This document shows positions 10,504-20,213 of a stretch of 64,000 nt of DNA, piece by piece; positions within the stretch are counted from its first letter, which is position 1; every line of letters starts with the position of its first letter. A program made the translations under genes and the position numbers. This DNA comes from Calvatia gigantea (lineage: Eukaryota > Basidiomycota > Agaricomycetes > Agaricales > Lycoperdaceae). Location: assembly GCA_025093985.1 (NCBI GenBank), contig JACAAK010000009.1:806001-870000 (forward strand), given 5' to 3'. The notes beneath the pieces are model-generated. The model ran no database searches and was not told where the DNA came from. It worked only from the letters and a program-made list of their open reading frames with translations.

Positions 10504-12211
10504 TTAGTTTCTTTGTCTGGGTTGCTTGTTTGATGCTTTTTTGTGTTTTCTACCCCCTCTTTTATAGGTATCCTCTGGATGCCTTTTTAGGTAGTCTCTT
10601 ATGGCATCTTTCGCATTTTCCAAATTGGACTCCACTGTCCATGTATCTTCTTTATTGCTGTACCCCTTCCAGTGGACCAGGAATTGATAACCCCTTCCTT
10701 GTTTTCATTGTCCATGGATCTCTTCCACTTTGTACTCTTCCTCATTGTTGATGATCACCGGGTCGGGTGCTGATGGTTGTTTTTGACTCAGGAACTCTGC
10801 CTGGTGTGCTGGTGTCAGAAGCTGTTCATTGAATACATCATGGATGGCCCATCCATCTGGTAGTGTCAGCTGATATGCCGCTTCTTCTATTTTTTCCTTA
10901 ATAAGGAAAGGTCTATACTGTTTTTGGCCTAGCTTCTTTGATGATTGGTTGGTATGGATATTGGTGTTCTCCAACCATACTTTATCCCTATTTGATATGT
11001 GCTGGCATGGGTTCTGCTGCGGTTGTGTTGCTGTTTCATCTTTTCTTGGTATGTCCATAATGCTGATGAGGCGTTGTCTCAGGCAGTTTGTAATTGTTCC
11101 AGGAATGCTGTGGCAATGGGATTGTTTGTTGTTGGCTCGTTCTTGCCTTTCCATGGATTCCTTCCATAGTTTAGGAAGAATGGTGTTTCCTGTGTTCCTC
11201 CATGTTGCTTGTCATTGTACTGGAATTCTGCGATGGGGAGCCATTCTGCCCAGTCATCCTGGTCATAGTTGCAGTACAGGTGGATGTAGGTTTCCACTTC
11301 TCTGTTGATGTGTTCAGTTTGTCCATCTATTTGTGGATGGTATGCTGTTGATAGGTTTCATTCAATGCTGAGCCCCTTGAATAACTCCTTGGTGAATTCT
11401 GATGCAAATTGAGGTCCTTGGTCACTGAGTATTTTCCTCAGTAATCCATGTAGCTTCCATATTTCATCCTGATATATCTTTGCAACGTCTTTAAATGAGG
11501 CATCCATGGTTGTCACTGAGAGTCATATCATTTTTGTGAAGTGGTCTACGATGACTAGTATTGCGTCCTTTCCTTTAGACTCTGGCAGTGGTCCGATCAT
11601 GTTGACACTGATTTCTTCCCAAGGTCCATTTGGTATTGGGAGGGGGTGTAGTGGCAATTTGAGCGGCATCGTTCTTGATTTGTTCTTTTGGCAGGCTTGG
11701 TATCCTCAGATATATCTTTTTACATCCTTTTGTATTGATGGCCACCAGTAATCTCAGCTGATTAGTTCCATCATTCTGTGTTGTCCTGGGTGTCCTGCAT
11801 CTGGAGTGTTGTGGTACTGTATTAGGATTTCTTCTCATAGTTTCTGGTCAGGTGGAACATATGCCCTGTTCTGTTTGTAGATTACTCCACCATCTTCAGT
11901 GAGTTGGGATCCTTGCTTCCTTAGTTCAGTTAGGACTGTTGTTTCTCATTGGGTTTGGCTTCGAATTCATTCTAGAAAGTTTGGTTCAATGAACAATTCT
12001 GCTTATAAGAGTACTGTGCTGTCTGTGCTTTCCATCTGTAGCCAGCTTTCTCAGATCATAGTGACTAGTTTATCTTCTTGTCCTTCTGGCATTTGGTGGA
12101 TTTGGGATAGCAGGTTGGCTTTTGTGTTTGTTTTTCCAGATACTGTATGTGTCATAGTGTGAAGTTGTAGTCTTGCAGCCGTAGATACCACCATGCTTGT
12201 CATCCGTTTAG
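10504..12211 (-). pseudogene. gypsy C pol, 3' part: RNase H end, integrase, chromodomain
   Basis: Minus-strand pieces match element B pol in order. There is a stretch before the zinc-binding domain, the integrase core (ending near 11300), the block NTNIHTNQSSKKLGQKQYRPF (10705-11154), and a C-terminal chromodomain-like stretch near 10550-10700. Many stops are present. The pol stop at 10504 lies just 7 bp before the ORF3 start, as in the other copies. Confidence 0.83.
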
Positions 12212-12518
12212 TGTTATGAGTTTCCACTGATCATAACGAGTTCCGTACTATTCTGCATTTCCAACTATCCGCGTACCTGTTTCGTCTATTCTAGTCCAGC
12301 ATTCTCCAAGATATGACTTGTACTAACCACTACATTCTAACTGGATGTTTCATGTAGTTACTCCATCCGTTCAACCGGATGACCTTAGACATACTTAAGT
12401 GTACATACACTCTGTTGTATTCGGTACGCTTAACCACCTTCTGTTCTCTTTCCCTTACTCGCCCTCAAGACTTAGCCAGAGCTGCAACCTGAGGTCTAAA
12501 CCGACTAAGGTCGTAACA
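12212..12518 (+). repeat. gypsy B 5' LTR (307 bp)
   Basis: TGTTATGAG...GGTCGTAACA. It contains ACGCTTAACCA at 12426-12436, which is complementary to the primer-binding motif just downstream. Confidence 0.93.
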
Positions 12519-12520
12519 TT

Positions 12521-12531
12521 TGGTTAAGTGT
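12521..12531 (+). promoter_or_regulatory. gypsy B primer-binding site, self-priming type
   Basis: TGGTTAAGTGT begins two bases after the 5' LTR. It is complementary to ACGCTTAACCA inside the same LTR except for one position changed by CpG decay. Elements E (25733-25743) and G (37711-37721) keep the full TGGTTAAGCGT. This layout is that of Tf1/sushi elements, where the transcript 5' end folds back to prime reverse transcription. Confidence 0.65.
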
Positions 12532-12599
12532 CACCACCTCACCTTGCAAGAAATAGAGTTGGAAAAGACTCAAACCACGACGAACCCAGGAGCCATTAT

Positions 12600-13748
12600 A
12601 TGAGCTCGAACCCCGACGAATACAGAGAACCCCAGCTTGAAGTCACAGACAACGAGCTCGAAACAGACAGTGAAACCGACTCATCAGACGAAGAAGCAGA
12701 GAACCCTGAAGTACCTGCACCAGAAACGGTTGTAACAGACAACAAACCCGGAGATACCACACAAGGAGTAAACCCAACAGGAGTAGAAGCAATTATATCA
12801 GAACTCTTCAACGAACTTGACATAGCAGAAGAACAGTTAGGACAACCGGAGAACCAAGACACCGAAACAGAATCAGAATCGGGAAATTCAGAAATGATGG
12901 ACAATACTGCACCCACCACAGCACCTAGCACAAAGGGACTTGTGCCCGACCCAGGGTTCTTCGATGGAACACGAACCAAATTCGACGACTGGTGGAGAGC
13001 CATGACACTCTTCATGAAATTCAACAAAGTCATCACGGCAGACGACAAAGCCATAGCAGTCTTAGCTAGACTAAGGGGAGGGACAGCAGGAGCATATGCA
13101 GCGATGAAAGCACCACAAATTCTGGAAGGAGAAGACTCCGTAGACTGGAAAGTCTTTGCTGAAGAATTCAAACAAACCTTTTCAGACAATGCCATGAACG
13201 CGAAGGCGGAATGGCAGATCGAAAAATTCAAACAGGGAAATAGGAACACGGCCGATTACCTCATCGAATTCGAAGTACTAAAAAACAAGGCGAAAACTGA
13301 CAACTGACACGCCATGTTCCTGTTGCGGAAAAACGCCCAACAAGATATTATCCACACCATCACAGGCTACCCTCCAGCCGCTCGACCCGACACGTACCCA
13401 GAGTGGAAGGAGGCCATATTAGCAGTTGGACAAGGATACGAGGCATCCGAATACCAAGGAGATAAGAAAACTAACTTGGGAACTACTTATGGAGGAATGG
13501 GAGAACCCATGGAAATAGGAAGCAGGCGACACATGTTCAATGCAAAAGGGGAACCCAAGTGCTATAACTGCGGAACATTTGGACACATGTCCAAGGACTG
13601 CAAAAGGCCCAAAGGATTAACATGCTACAACTGCGGCAAAATCGGACACATAGCCAAAGCATGCACTGCACCAAAGAAGGTACAGATCCAAGCAATAGAT
13701 GAAACCAAGCCAGAGGAACACCAGGATTTTTCCGGAGACTCCGAGTAG
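12600..13748 (+). pseudogene. gypsy B gag, one in-frame TGA
   Basis: The ATG at 12600 matches the start used by all sister copies; an in-frame ATG also lies upstream at 12528. Domains: acidic N-terminus (residues 1-100), retrotransposon gag core (PGFFDGTRTKFDDWWRAMTLFMKF through EFKQTFSDNAMNAKAEWQIEKFKQGNRNTADYLIEFE, about 115-230), then two CCHC zinc knuckles (CYNCGTFGHMSKDC and CYNCGKIGHIAKAC, about 330-370). A single TGA at about 13305 splits an otherwise open frame; codon context suggests decay of CGA. Product: capsid/nucleocapsid protein packaging the element RNA. The frame ends at TAG 13746-13748. Confidence 0.9.
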
Positions 13749-13801
13749 GCGCTACCTCGAGAGTCAAGAAACTTGTATCTAGGATATCAGAAGAATATTA
13801 C

Positions 13802-16800
13802 ATGATTCCTCAGAAACGAAAGCGTGAACTAAACCTAAAAGGGAGAATCCAAACCCCGACAAAAAGGATAATAGTAAACACTATAGTCGACTCGGGATGC
13901 ACCACCAGCAGCATCAGCAAAAGACTGGTAGACGAAGAAAAAATCCCCACAGAGAAATTAGGACAAGAAATCATGGTACTTAACGCAGATGGCATGACAA
14001 ACCAAGGGGGAAAGGTCACGGAAAAGGCAACTATACAGATGGAAATCGAAGGACACAAAGAGACGATCAAAGCGTCGGTCGTACAACTCCAAGACAGAGC
14101 AGAAGTATTCCTAGGACACGACTGGCTCATCAAACACAACCCGGAAGTAAACTGGCGAACAGGAGAAATAAAGTTCAATCGATGCCCAAAGGACTGCAAA
14201 GTCCCACACCAAAGCATCCAGGTAACGGACAAAATCCGAAGCATGGCCACCACTGAGGACATACATATGGGAAGAGGAAGAAGAACCCGACCCCACCAAA
14301 CCATCAGACCTACCGGACTACGTATGGCCATTCACACATTTATTCAACAAAACTACATTTGACAAGCTACCTGAACAAACAGAATGGGACCATGAGATAA
14401 TCCTAACAGAAGACGCACCCAAGAAAATCAATGCGGGAACTTACAACATAACGATCAAGGAACAAGACGAGCTCAAGACATTTGTTAAAGAAAACCTCGA
14501 ATCGGGATGAATACGACCATCGAAATCACCATATGCCGCACCCACCTTTTTCATCCCAAAAAAGGATGGCTCAAAACGACTCATTCAAGATTACCGACGG
14601 TTGAATAACATAGTCATCAAGGATAAAACACCGCTGCCTCGGATCGGAGAGGTCATTGACAAATTAGGAAAAGCCAAATATTTCAATAAACTGGACATCA
14701 TTTGGGGCTACAACAACGTCCGAATCAAAGAAGGAGACGAGTGGAAAGCAGCCTTCCTAACCAATGAAGGGCTATTCGAACCTACAGTAATGTTCTTCGG
14801 TCTTAGTAATTCACCGGGAACGTTCTCAAGAATGATGGCGAGTATCTTCCGAGACCTGTTACGCGACGGAGATATAGTAAACTATATGGACGACTTCGCA
14901 ATTCTGGGAGACACCAAAGAACAATTACGAGAACAAACAATCCAATTCCTAGAAAGAGCAGCCGAACACAACCTATGCTTCAAACGATCCAAATGCATCT
15001 TCGACGCCGAAGAAATCCCAATGCTAGGAGTAACAGTAGGACACAGACGCATTGAAATGGAGGCCGAAAAAGTAAAATCGGTATGAGAATGGCCCCAACC
15101 GCACAACAAGAAAGGAATAGAAAGATTCCTTGGTTTTGCCAACTACTACCACCGATTTATAAAAAACTTCAGCAAGATAGCAGCCCCGTTGAACAAACTA
15201 AAAGGATCAGAGGAGTGGGAATGGAAAGAAGAACAACAATCTGCATTTGATGAACTAAAACAATGAATCACAGAAGAACCCACCCTAACACTACCCCAGA
15301 GGAAAGGTCAATTCCGGGTAGAAGTCGACACATCAAACTACGCGCTAGGGGGAGTACTCTCACAAGAACAAAATTCGAAATGGCACCCAATCGCATTCAC
15401 GTCCCGCACACTATCACCAGCAGAGCGAAATTATGAAATCTACGACAAAGAACTATTGGCCATCATGCATGCACTAAAAGAATGGCGACACTACCTACTA
15501 GACGCAGAAGAGAAATTCGAAATTTGGACCGACCATGAAAACCTGAAATACTACAGGGAACCCCAAAAACTAAACGGCCAACAAGCGAGATGGTACCTAT
15601 GGTTACAAGACTACAACTTCACACTGCGCCACATACCGGGAAAAACAAATACAAAAGCAGACCTCCTCTCCAGAATCTACCAAGAGCCAGAACAGAAAGA
15701 AGAGAAACTAGTTACCATGATCCGAAACACTTGGCTAACAAACAAAAAAGATGACGGACCATCAGAAGGGACCATCTTACTCTGCGCCAAACTATTTATA
15801 GAACCCACCCTCAAGGAACAAATCAAGATGAACAAAGGACGAGAAACGGCCATCACCCAAAAAATACGTGACCAAGACCCTGACATCACCGAACACGACG
15901 GAATAATCTACAAAAATGCCAGCATGTATGTACCACCCGAACCGGCACTCAGAGAAGAAATACTACACCAATACCACGATGCCCCTGATGCAGGGCACCC
16001 GGGACAACACCGAATGATCGAGCTAGTGACCAGAGATTACTGGTGGCCGACAATCCGAACGGACGCCCAAAAGTACATCAGAGGATGCCAGAGTTGCCAA
16101 CGAAATAAGCCACGCAAGACACCTCTGAAGACACCTCTGCACCCGCTCCCCATCCCCAACGGTCCATGGGAAGAAGTGAGCATTGACCTCATTGGGCCAC
16201 TACCCGAATCAGAAGGAAAGGACGCTATCCTAGTCATTGTCGACCGGTTCTCAAAAATGATACAGCTCATAGCAACAAGGACAGACGTTTCCTCAAAAGA
16301 ACTAGCACAGCACTACCGCGACGAAATATGGAAGCTACACGGAATGCCGAGGAAAGTCCTCAGTGACTGAGGACCACAGTTTGCATCCGAATTCACCGGT
16401 GAACTATTCAAAGGACTAGGGATAGAACGAAACCTGTCAACAGCCTATCACCCACAGACCGACGGACAAACAGAAAGGATTAACAGAGAAGTCGAAACAT
16501 ACCTGAGGATATACTGCAACTATGACCAAAACAACTGGGCGAAATGGCTGCCCATGGCCAAATTCCAATACAACGACAAGAAGCACACCGGCACTCAGAT
16601 AACACCATTCTACCTAAACTACGGCAGACACCCCTGGAAAGGAAAGGAAAACGGAATGACGAACAACCCTAGCAGTATGGAGTTCCTGAAACAACTCCAA
16701 AATGCAAGAAACAACGCCACTTCCGCACTACGATCATATCAAGAAAAGATGAAACGGACACATGATAACAGCAAAATGAACACGAGGACATACCAGATCA

Positions 16801-17279
16801 ACAATGAAGTATGGTTAGAAAACACCAATATCCATACCAATCAGTCATCAAAGAAGCTAGGCCAAAAAAGGTATGGGCCTTTCCGAATTAAGGAAAAAAT
16901 AGGGGAAGCGGCATATCGGCTGGCGATACCAGAAGGATGGGCCATCCACAATGTATTCAACGAACAGCTGCTAACCCTGGCACAGAAAACATCATTCCAC
17001 ATCCAGAAAGAAGCACCAGTGCCCGAACCAATGATCATCAACAATGAAGAGGAATACGAAGTAGAAGAAGTCCGAGGGAAACGACGAAAAGAAAGGGGAT
17101 ATCAATTCCTTATACACTGGAAAGGATACAGCAACGAAGAAGATACGTGGACAGTGGAATCAAACTTGCAAAACACCCAAGATGCGATAGCGGAGTACCA
17201 CAAAAGGCATCTGGAGGATACCTATAAAAAGGGGGGCAAGAAATCCAGAAAACCATCAGCCAAGTCAACCCCCAGATAA
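13802..17279 (+). pseudogene. gypsy B pol polyprotein: protease, RT, RNase H, integrase, chromodomain
   Basis: Protease near the start (IVDSGCTTSSIS, GHDWLIKHNPEVNW). RT with NYMDDFAILGD (about 14880-14910). RNase H (FRVEVDTSNYALGG, WTDHENLKYY). Integrase zinc domain (H..H..CQSCQ, 15980-16110), core (SIDLIGPLPESEGKDAILVIVDRFSKM, AYHPQTDGQTERINREVE) and chromodomain (YQFLIHWKGYSNEEDTWTVESNL, 17100-17170), which targets insertion to modified histones. Breaks: a 4-bp duplication near 14261-14267 shifts frame, and TGA codons lie at 14508, 15084, 15264 and 16368. Homology in the pol frame begins before the ATG, so expression probably uses a frameshift from gag. The order RT-RNase H-integrase-chromodomain defines a chromovirus (Metaviridae). 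Confidence 0.93.
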
Positions 17280-17294
17280 AAACACTAGCCAAAC

Positions 17295-18281
17295 ATGTCC
17301 TCCCAAGCCAACCGCATCTCTATCAACTCCCTCGTCCACCCCAACCCGACCACGATCTCCTCAGTCCCCCTCCCAAAACCAGGCAACAGCTATGTGCCCG
17401 CACCCCAAGGAACCCGTTATAACCTCGCAACCACCCCATCCCCTGCACAAGGACTCCTTGAGGCCCTCCTCAAAGATGTCAACAAAGCCACAAACAACGA
17501 AGTGGAAACAATCACAGCCCAGAACAAACGACTCACAGTAAACCGTCACATCACCCTCGCCACCGCTTGTATCACCTTCGCAGACATGTACGCTGGGTTC
17601 GCCAACGCATCATCCTCTACAAGCCAGCACATCCCTGCCATCTTCCACGCATTAGAATCATCCACCCTCACACCCAGTGAACAAAACCAGGTTCACAGTC
17701 TTCAGAGCCGTGTTGACCTTGCTCTAGAGGTATTCAAACACCTCGATATTGCTGACATCTTCTTAGAACTCGCAGACATCGCCATGAACTTGCTAGGACG
17801 TGATAAAACCACTGAAGATCCCGACATTGACCAACTCGTTACGCATATCGGAATCACTCTCGCCGACCTACACACCACCATCCGTCCCCCACCAGCCAAA
17901 CAAGCCGACATGCCCATGGACGAAGAAACCACCATCTCAATGAAGGAAGAAGTCAACGCACTCCGACGATTCATAAAAACTATCACCCCACCACAGATCA
18001 TATCGGTTTTTCTCCCACCAACAAGATTCCGCACTGTATTACCAGGCCAAGAGAAAGACCAACACTACTGGAGAATGATAGTCAAGAACTACTGGGACAA
18101 CTCCACCGTAACCGAGTTCCCCTTCAATGGAGTCCCAGTCCCTATCCGTCAAGATGGCTGCAGCCACTTGCCCGTCTTCTTTGCACGCTCAAACGAAGGA
18201 AAGTACCTCATCGGAGCCACCAAGAGAGCCCTCGCCGCAGCCGTAGTCAACGGAGAGTTCGACGAACTTCCTGAGGCATGA
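17295..18281 (+). CDS. gypsy B ORF3, conserved extra protein of unknown function
   Basis: An intact 328-codon ORF starting 15 bp after the pol stop and ending 18 bp before the 3' LTR, in the position of an envelope gene. It has no signal peptide or transmembrane segment that I can see. The N-terminus is Pro-rich (to about residue 55). The middle is probably helical (LLEALLKDVNKATNNEVETI; LEVFKHLDIADIFLELADIAMNLL). The C-terminus has a strongly conserved block (VNALRRFIKTITPPQIISVFLPPTRF; LPGQEKDQHYWRMIVKNYWDNS). Homologues follow pol in C, D, E and G. I do not recognise the family. Translation might occur by reinitiation after pol or from a separate transcript. Confidence 0.85.
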   Translation: MSSQANRISINSLVHPNPTTISSVPLPKPGNSYVPAPQGTRYNLATTPSPAQGLLEALLKDVNKATNNEVETITAQNKRLTVNRHITLATACITFADMYAGFANASSSTSQHIPAIFHALESSTLTPSEQNQVHSLQSRVDLALEVFKHLDIADIFLELADIAMNLLGRDKTTEDPDIDQLVTHIGITLADLHTTIRPPPAKQADMPMDEETTISMKEEVNALRRFIKTITPPQIISVFLPPTRFRTVLPGQEKDQHYWRMIVKNYWDNSTVTEFPFNGVPVPIRQDGCSHLPVFFARSNEGKYLIGATKRALAAAVVNGEFDELPEA

Positions 18282-18299
18282 AGTCTAACCGGAGGGTAT

Positions 18300-18603
18300 T
18301 GTTATGAGTTTCCACCGATCATAACGAGTTCCATACTATTCTGCATTTCCAACTATCCGCGTACCTGTTTCGTCTATTCTAGTCCAGCGTTCTCCGAGAT
18401 ATGACTTGTACCAACCACTACGTTCTAACCGGACGTTTCATGTAGTTACTCCATCCATTCAACCGGATGACCTTAGACATACTTAAGTGTACATACACTC
18501 TGTTGTATTCGGTATGCTTAACCACCTTCTGTTCTCTTTCCCTTACTCGCCCTCAAGACTTAGCCAGAGCTGCAACCTGAGGTCTAAACTGACTAAGGTC
18601 GTA
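18300..18603 (+). repeat. gypsy B 3' LTR, interrupted 3 bp before its end by Tc1
   Basis: 304 bp are present here; the last three bases (ACA) lie at 20211-20213 on the other side of the Tc1 element. It is preceded by the purine tract GGAGGG. Confidence 0.93.
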
Positions 18604-18815
18604 CAGTAAGGGACAAAACTGTTCCAATGTTTTGAACTTTTCAGAAGATCAGCTCATAACCCAAGGACTACTGTGGCTGTGCACTTCCTAATTTAATTGT
18701 AGATAGTCCAGTATCTTATCTAATCATATGCAAAGTATGATTATGTAATCCTTTGTTTTGGGGGAGTTATTAATTAATTAATATTTTAAGTACATTGGAA
18801 CAGTTTTGTCCCTCT
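18604..18815 (+). repeat. Tc1 left terminal inverted repeat (212 bp)
   Basis: Begins CAGTAAGGGACAAAACTGTT. The same 20-odd-bp end motif recurs in opposite orientation at its inner edge (about 18793-18813), so the repeat is itself bounded by inverted copies of the transposon end. Confidence 0.95.
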
Positions 18816-18896
18816 CAAATTCTGAGCACATGACTTCGTTTATTGCAATCAAATAAATACAAATAAAATCATGTGACCATGTAGGGTGATGTATAA

Positions 18897-19970
18897 ATGG
18901 ATGTGCTTATTCTCAGGTGCAAATTAACTCCCCCACTATACCTTTACAACTATATGCGCTCTCTTTCCTCTACTCAGACCAATAGAGTCCTCTCTTACCT
19001 GGACCAAGGGAAATCTGCTCATCATATTGCTTCTATTACTGGTCTGGGAGTCAGTACTATTTCTAGGATTCGCTCCAAACATAGATCAACACTTTCCAAA
19101 TCTGTTGGTGGCCGCCCATCTAAACTTTCTCCCTCTGATATCCACTATTCTGTTCGCCTCATCACCTCTCGCAAGGCTGACAATGCCTCCCAAGTCACCA
19201 AATCACTTCAAAATGTTATTGCCCAGCCTGTATCCACCAAAACAGTGCGCAGGGCACTCAGAGGAGCTGGAATGAAGGCTGTAGTCAAGCGGAAACGACC
19301 TAAACTTACTGCTGTCCATAGGAGGAAAAGGTTGGAGTGGGCAGAAGCACATGTTAACTGGACCCTGGAGGACTGGAAGAGGGTTATTTGGACAGATGAG
19401 TCCAAAATCAATCGGTTTGGATCAGATGGAAGGGTTTGGGTATGGAAAAAGGCAGGAGAGGGGCTGAATGATAGATTGGTTGAGGGAACAGTCAAGTTTG
19501 GTGGAGGAAATGTGATGATCTGGGGTTGTATGCTGTGGGATGGAGTGGGGTTTGCCACTAAAATTGAAGGGAAGATGGATGCTGACCTTTATGTTCAAAT
19601 TTTGGGGGATGAACTAAAGAGGAGCATCAGGTGGTATGGGAAGAATGAGGAGGATATGGTCTTCCAACAGGACAATGACCCCAAACACAAGAGCAAAAAG
19701 GCTACAAACTGGCTAGATGAGTCTGAATTGGAGGTTATGGTATGGCCCCCACAGTCTCCAGACCTTAATCCCATTGAACATCTCTGGACTCACCTCAAGA
19801 ATAAGCTGGGAGAGTATGATACTCCTCCTGATAGCATGAATACCCTATGGGAAAGGATACAAAAGGAGTGGGATGACATAGAACCAGAAGTGTGTCAGAA
19901 TCTGATAGAGAGTATGCCTAGGAGGGTCCAGGCAGTTTTACAGGCCAAGGGAGCTTATACCAGGTACTAG
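18897..19970 (+). CDS. Tc1-family DD34E transposase, intact
   Basis: 357 codons with no break. N-terminal paired helix-turn-helix DNA-binding region (SSTQTNRVLSYLDQGKSAHH, TGLGVSTISRIRSKH, then VGGRPSKLS). The DDE catalytic core has its first Asp in IWTDESKINRF, second Asp in QQDNDPKH, and Glu in DLNPIEHLW. The spacing between second Asp and Glu is 34 residues, the Tc1 DD34E signature. It cuts and pastes the element at TA sites by binding the terminal repeats. ATG 18897 is the first in frame; MRSLSS at 18954 is an alternative start that would still keep the whole DNA-binding domain. Usual length for the family. Confidence 0.95.
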   Translation: MDVLILRCKLTPPLYLYNYMRSLSSTQTNRVLSYLDQGKSAHHIASITGLGVSTISRIRSKHRSTLSKSVGGRPSKLSPSDIHYSVRLITSRKADNASQVTKSLQNVIAQPVSTKTVRRALRGAGMKAVVKRKRPKLTAVHRRKRLEWAEAHVNWTLEDWKRVIWTDESKINRFGSDGRVWVWKKAGEGLNDRLVEGTVKFGGGNVMIWGCMLWDGVGFATKIEGKMDADLYVQILGDELKRSIRWYGKNEEDMVFQQDNDPKHKSKKATNWLDESELEVMVWPPQSPDLNPIEHLWTHLKNKLGEYDTPPDSMNTLWERIQKEWDDIEPEVCQNLIESMPRRVQAVLQAKGAYTRY

Positions 19971-19996
19971 AATACCCATTTTGTATATAAATTTCA

Positions 19997-20208
19997 AGAG
20001 GGACAAAACTGTTCCAATGCACTTAAAATATTAATTAATTAATAACTCCCCTAAAACAAAGGATTACATAATCATACTTTGCATATGATTAGATAAGATA
20101 CTGGACTATCTACAATTAAATTAGGAAGTGCACAGCCACAGTAGTCCTTGAGATATGAGCTGATCTTCTGAGAAGTTCAAAACATTGGAACGGTTTTGTC
20201 CCTTACTG
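19997..20208 (-). repeat. Tc1 right terminal inverted repeat (212 bp)
   Basis: Reverse complement of 18604-18815 apart from a few substitutions. It likewise has an inner inverted copy of the end motif at about 19999-20020. Confidence 0.95.
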
Positions 20209-20213
20209 TAACA

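Larger units (their letters stand above)
18604..20208 (+). mobile_element. complete Tc1/mariner-type DNA transposon (1605 bp)
   Basis: It is flanked by TA at 18602-18603 and 20209-20210. It has 212-bp terminal inverted repeats that differ at only a few positions by eye, and an intact transposase gene between them. It is inserted in the last bases of the gypsy B 3' LTR. It lacks the CpG-type decay of its surroundings, so it is probably a recent arrival and may be autonomous. Confidence 0.96.
12212..20213 (+). mobile_element. gypsy chromovirus B, complete, with a Tc1 element in its 3' LTR
   Basis: LTRs 12212-12518 and 18300-18603 plus 20211-20213 (307 bp each once the Tc1 element is removed). 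Target duplication TTTAG at 12207-12211 and 20214-20218. Internal order: gag, protease-RT-RNase H-integrase-chromodomain, ORF3. A hand comparison of the two LTRs shows 11 differences, all transitions and 10 of them at CpG. It is the youngest-looking gypsy copy in the window. Confidence 0.93.

Noticed and set aside
12596..13249. 217-codon minus-strand ORF opposite gypsy B gag
   Set aside because: Antisense shadow of an acidic coding region; the plus-strand gag motifs are clear.
13305..16370. TGA read as tryptophan (altered genetic code)
   Set aside because: Most TGAs sit where sister copies have Arg CGA/CGG, and host-type introns indicate nuclear DNA. CpG decay explains them better.
17295..18281. 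ORF3 as a retroviral-type envelope
   Set aside because: No signal peptide, furin-like site or transmembrane helix visible. Position alone is not enough.
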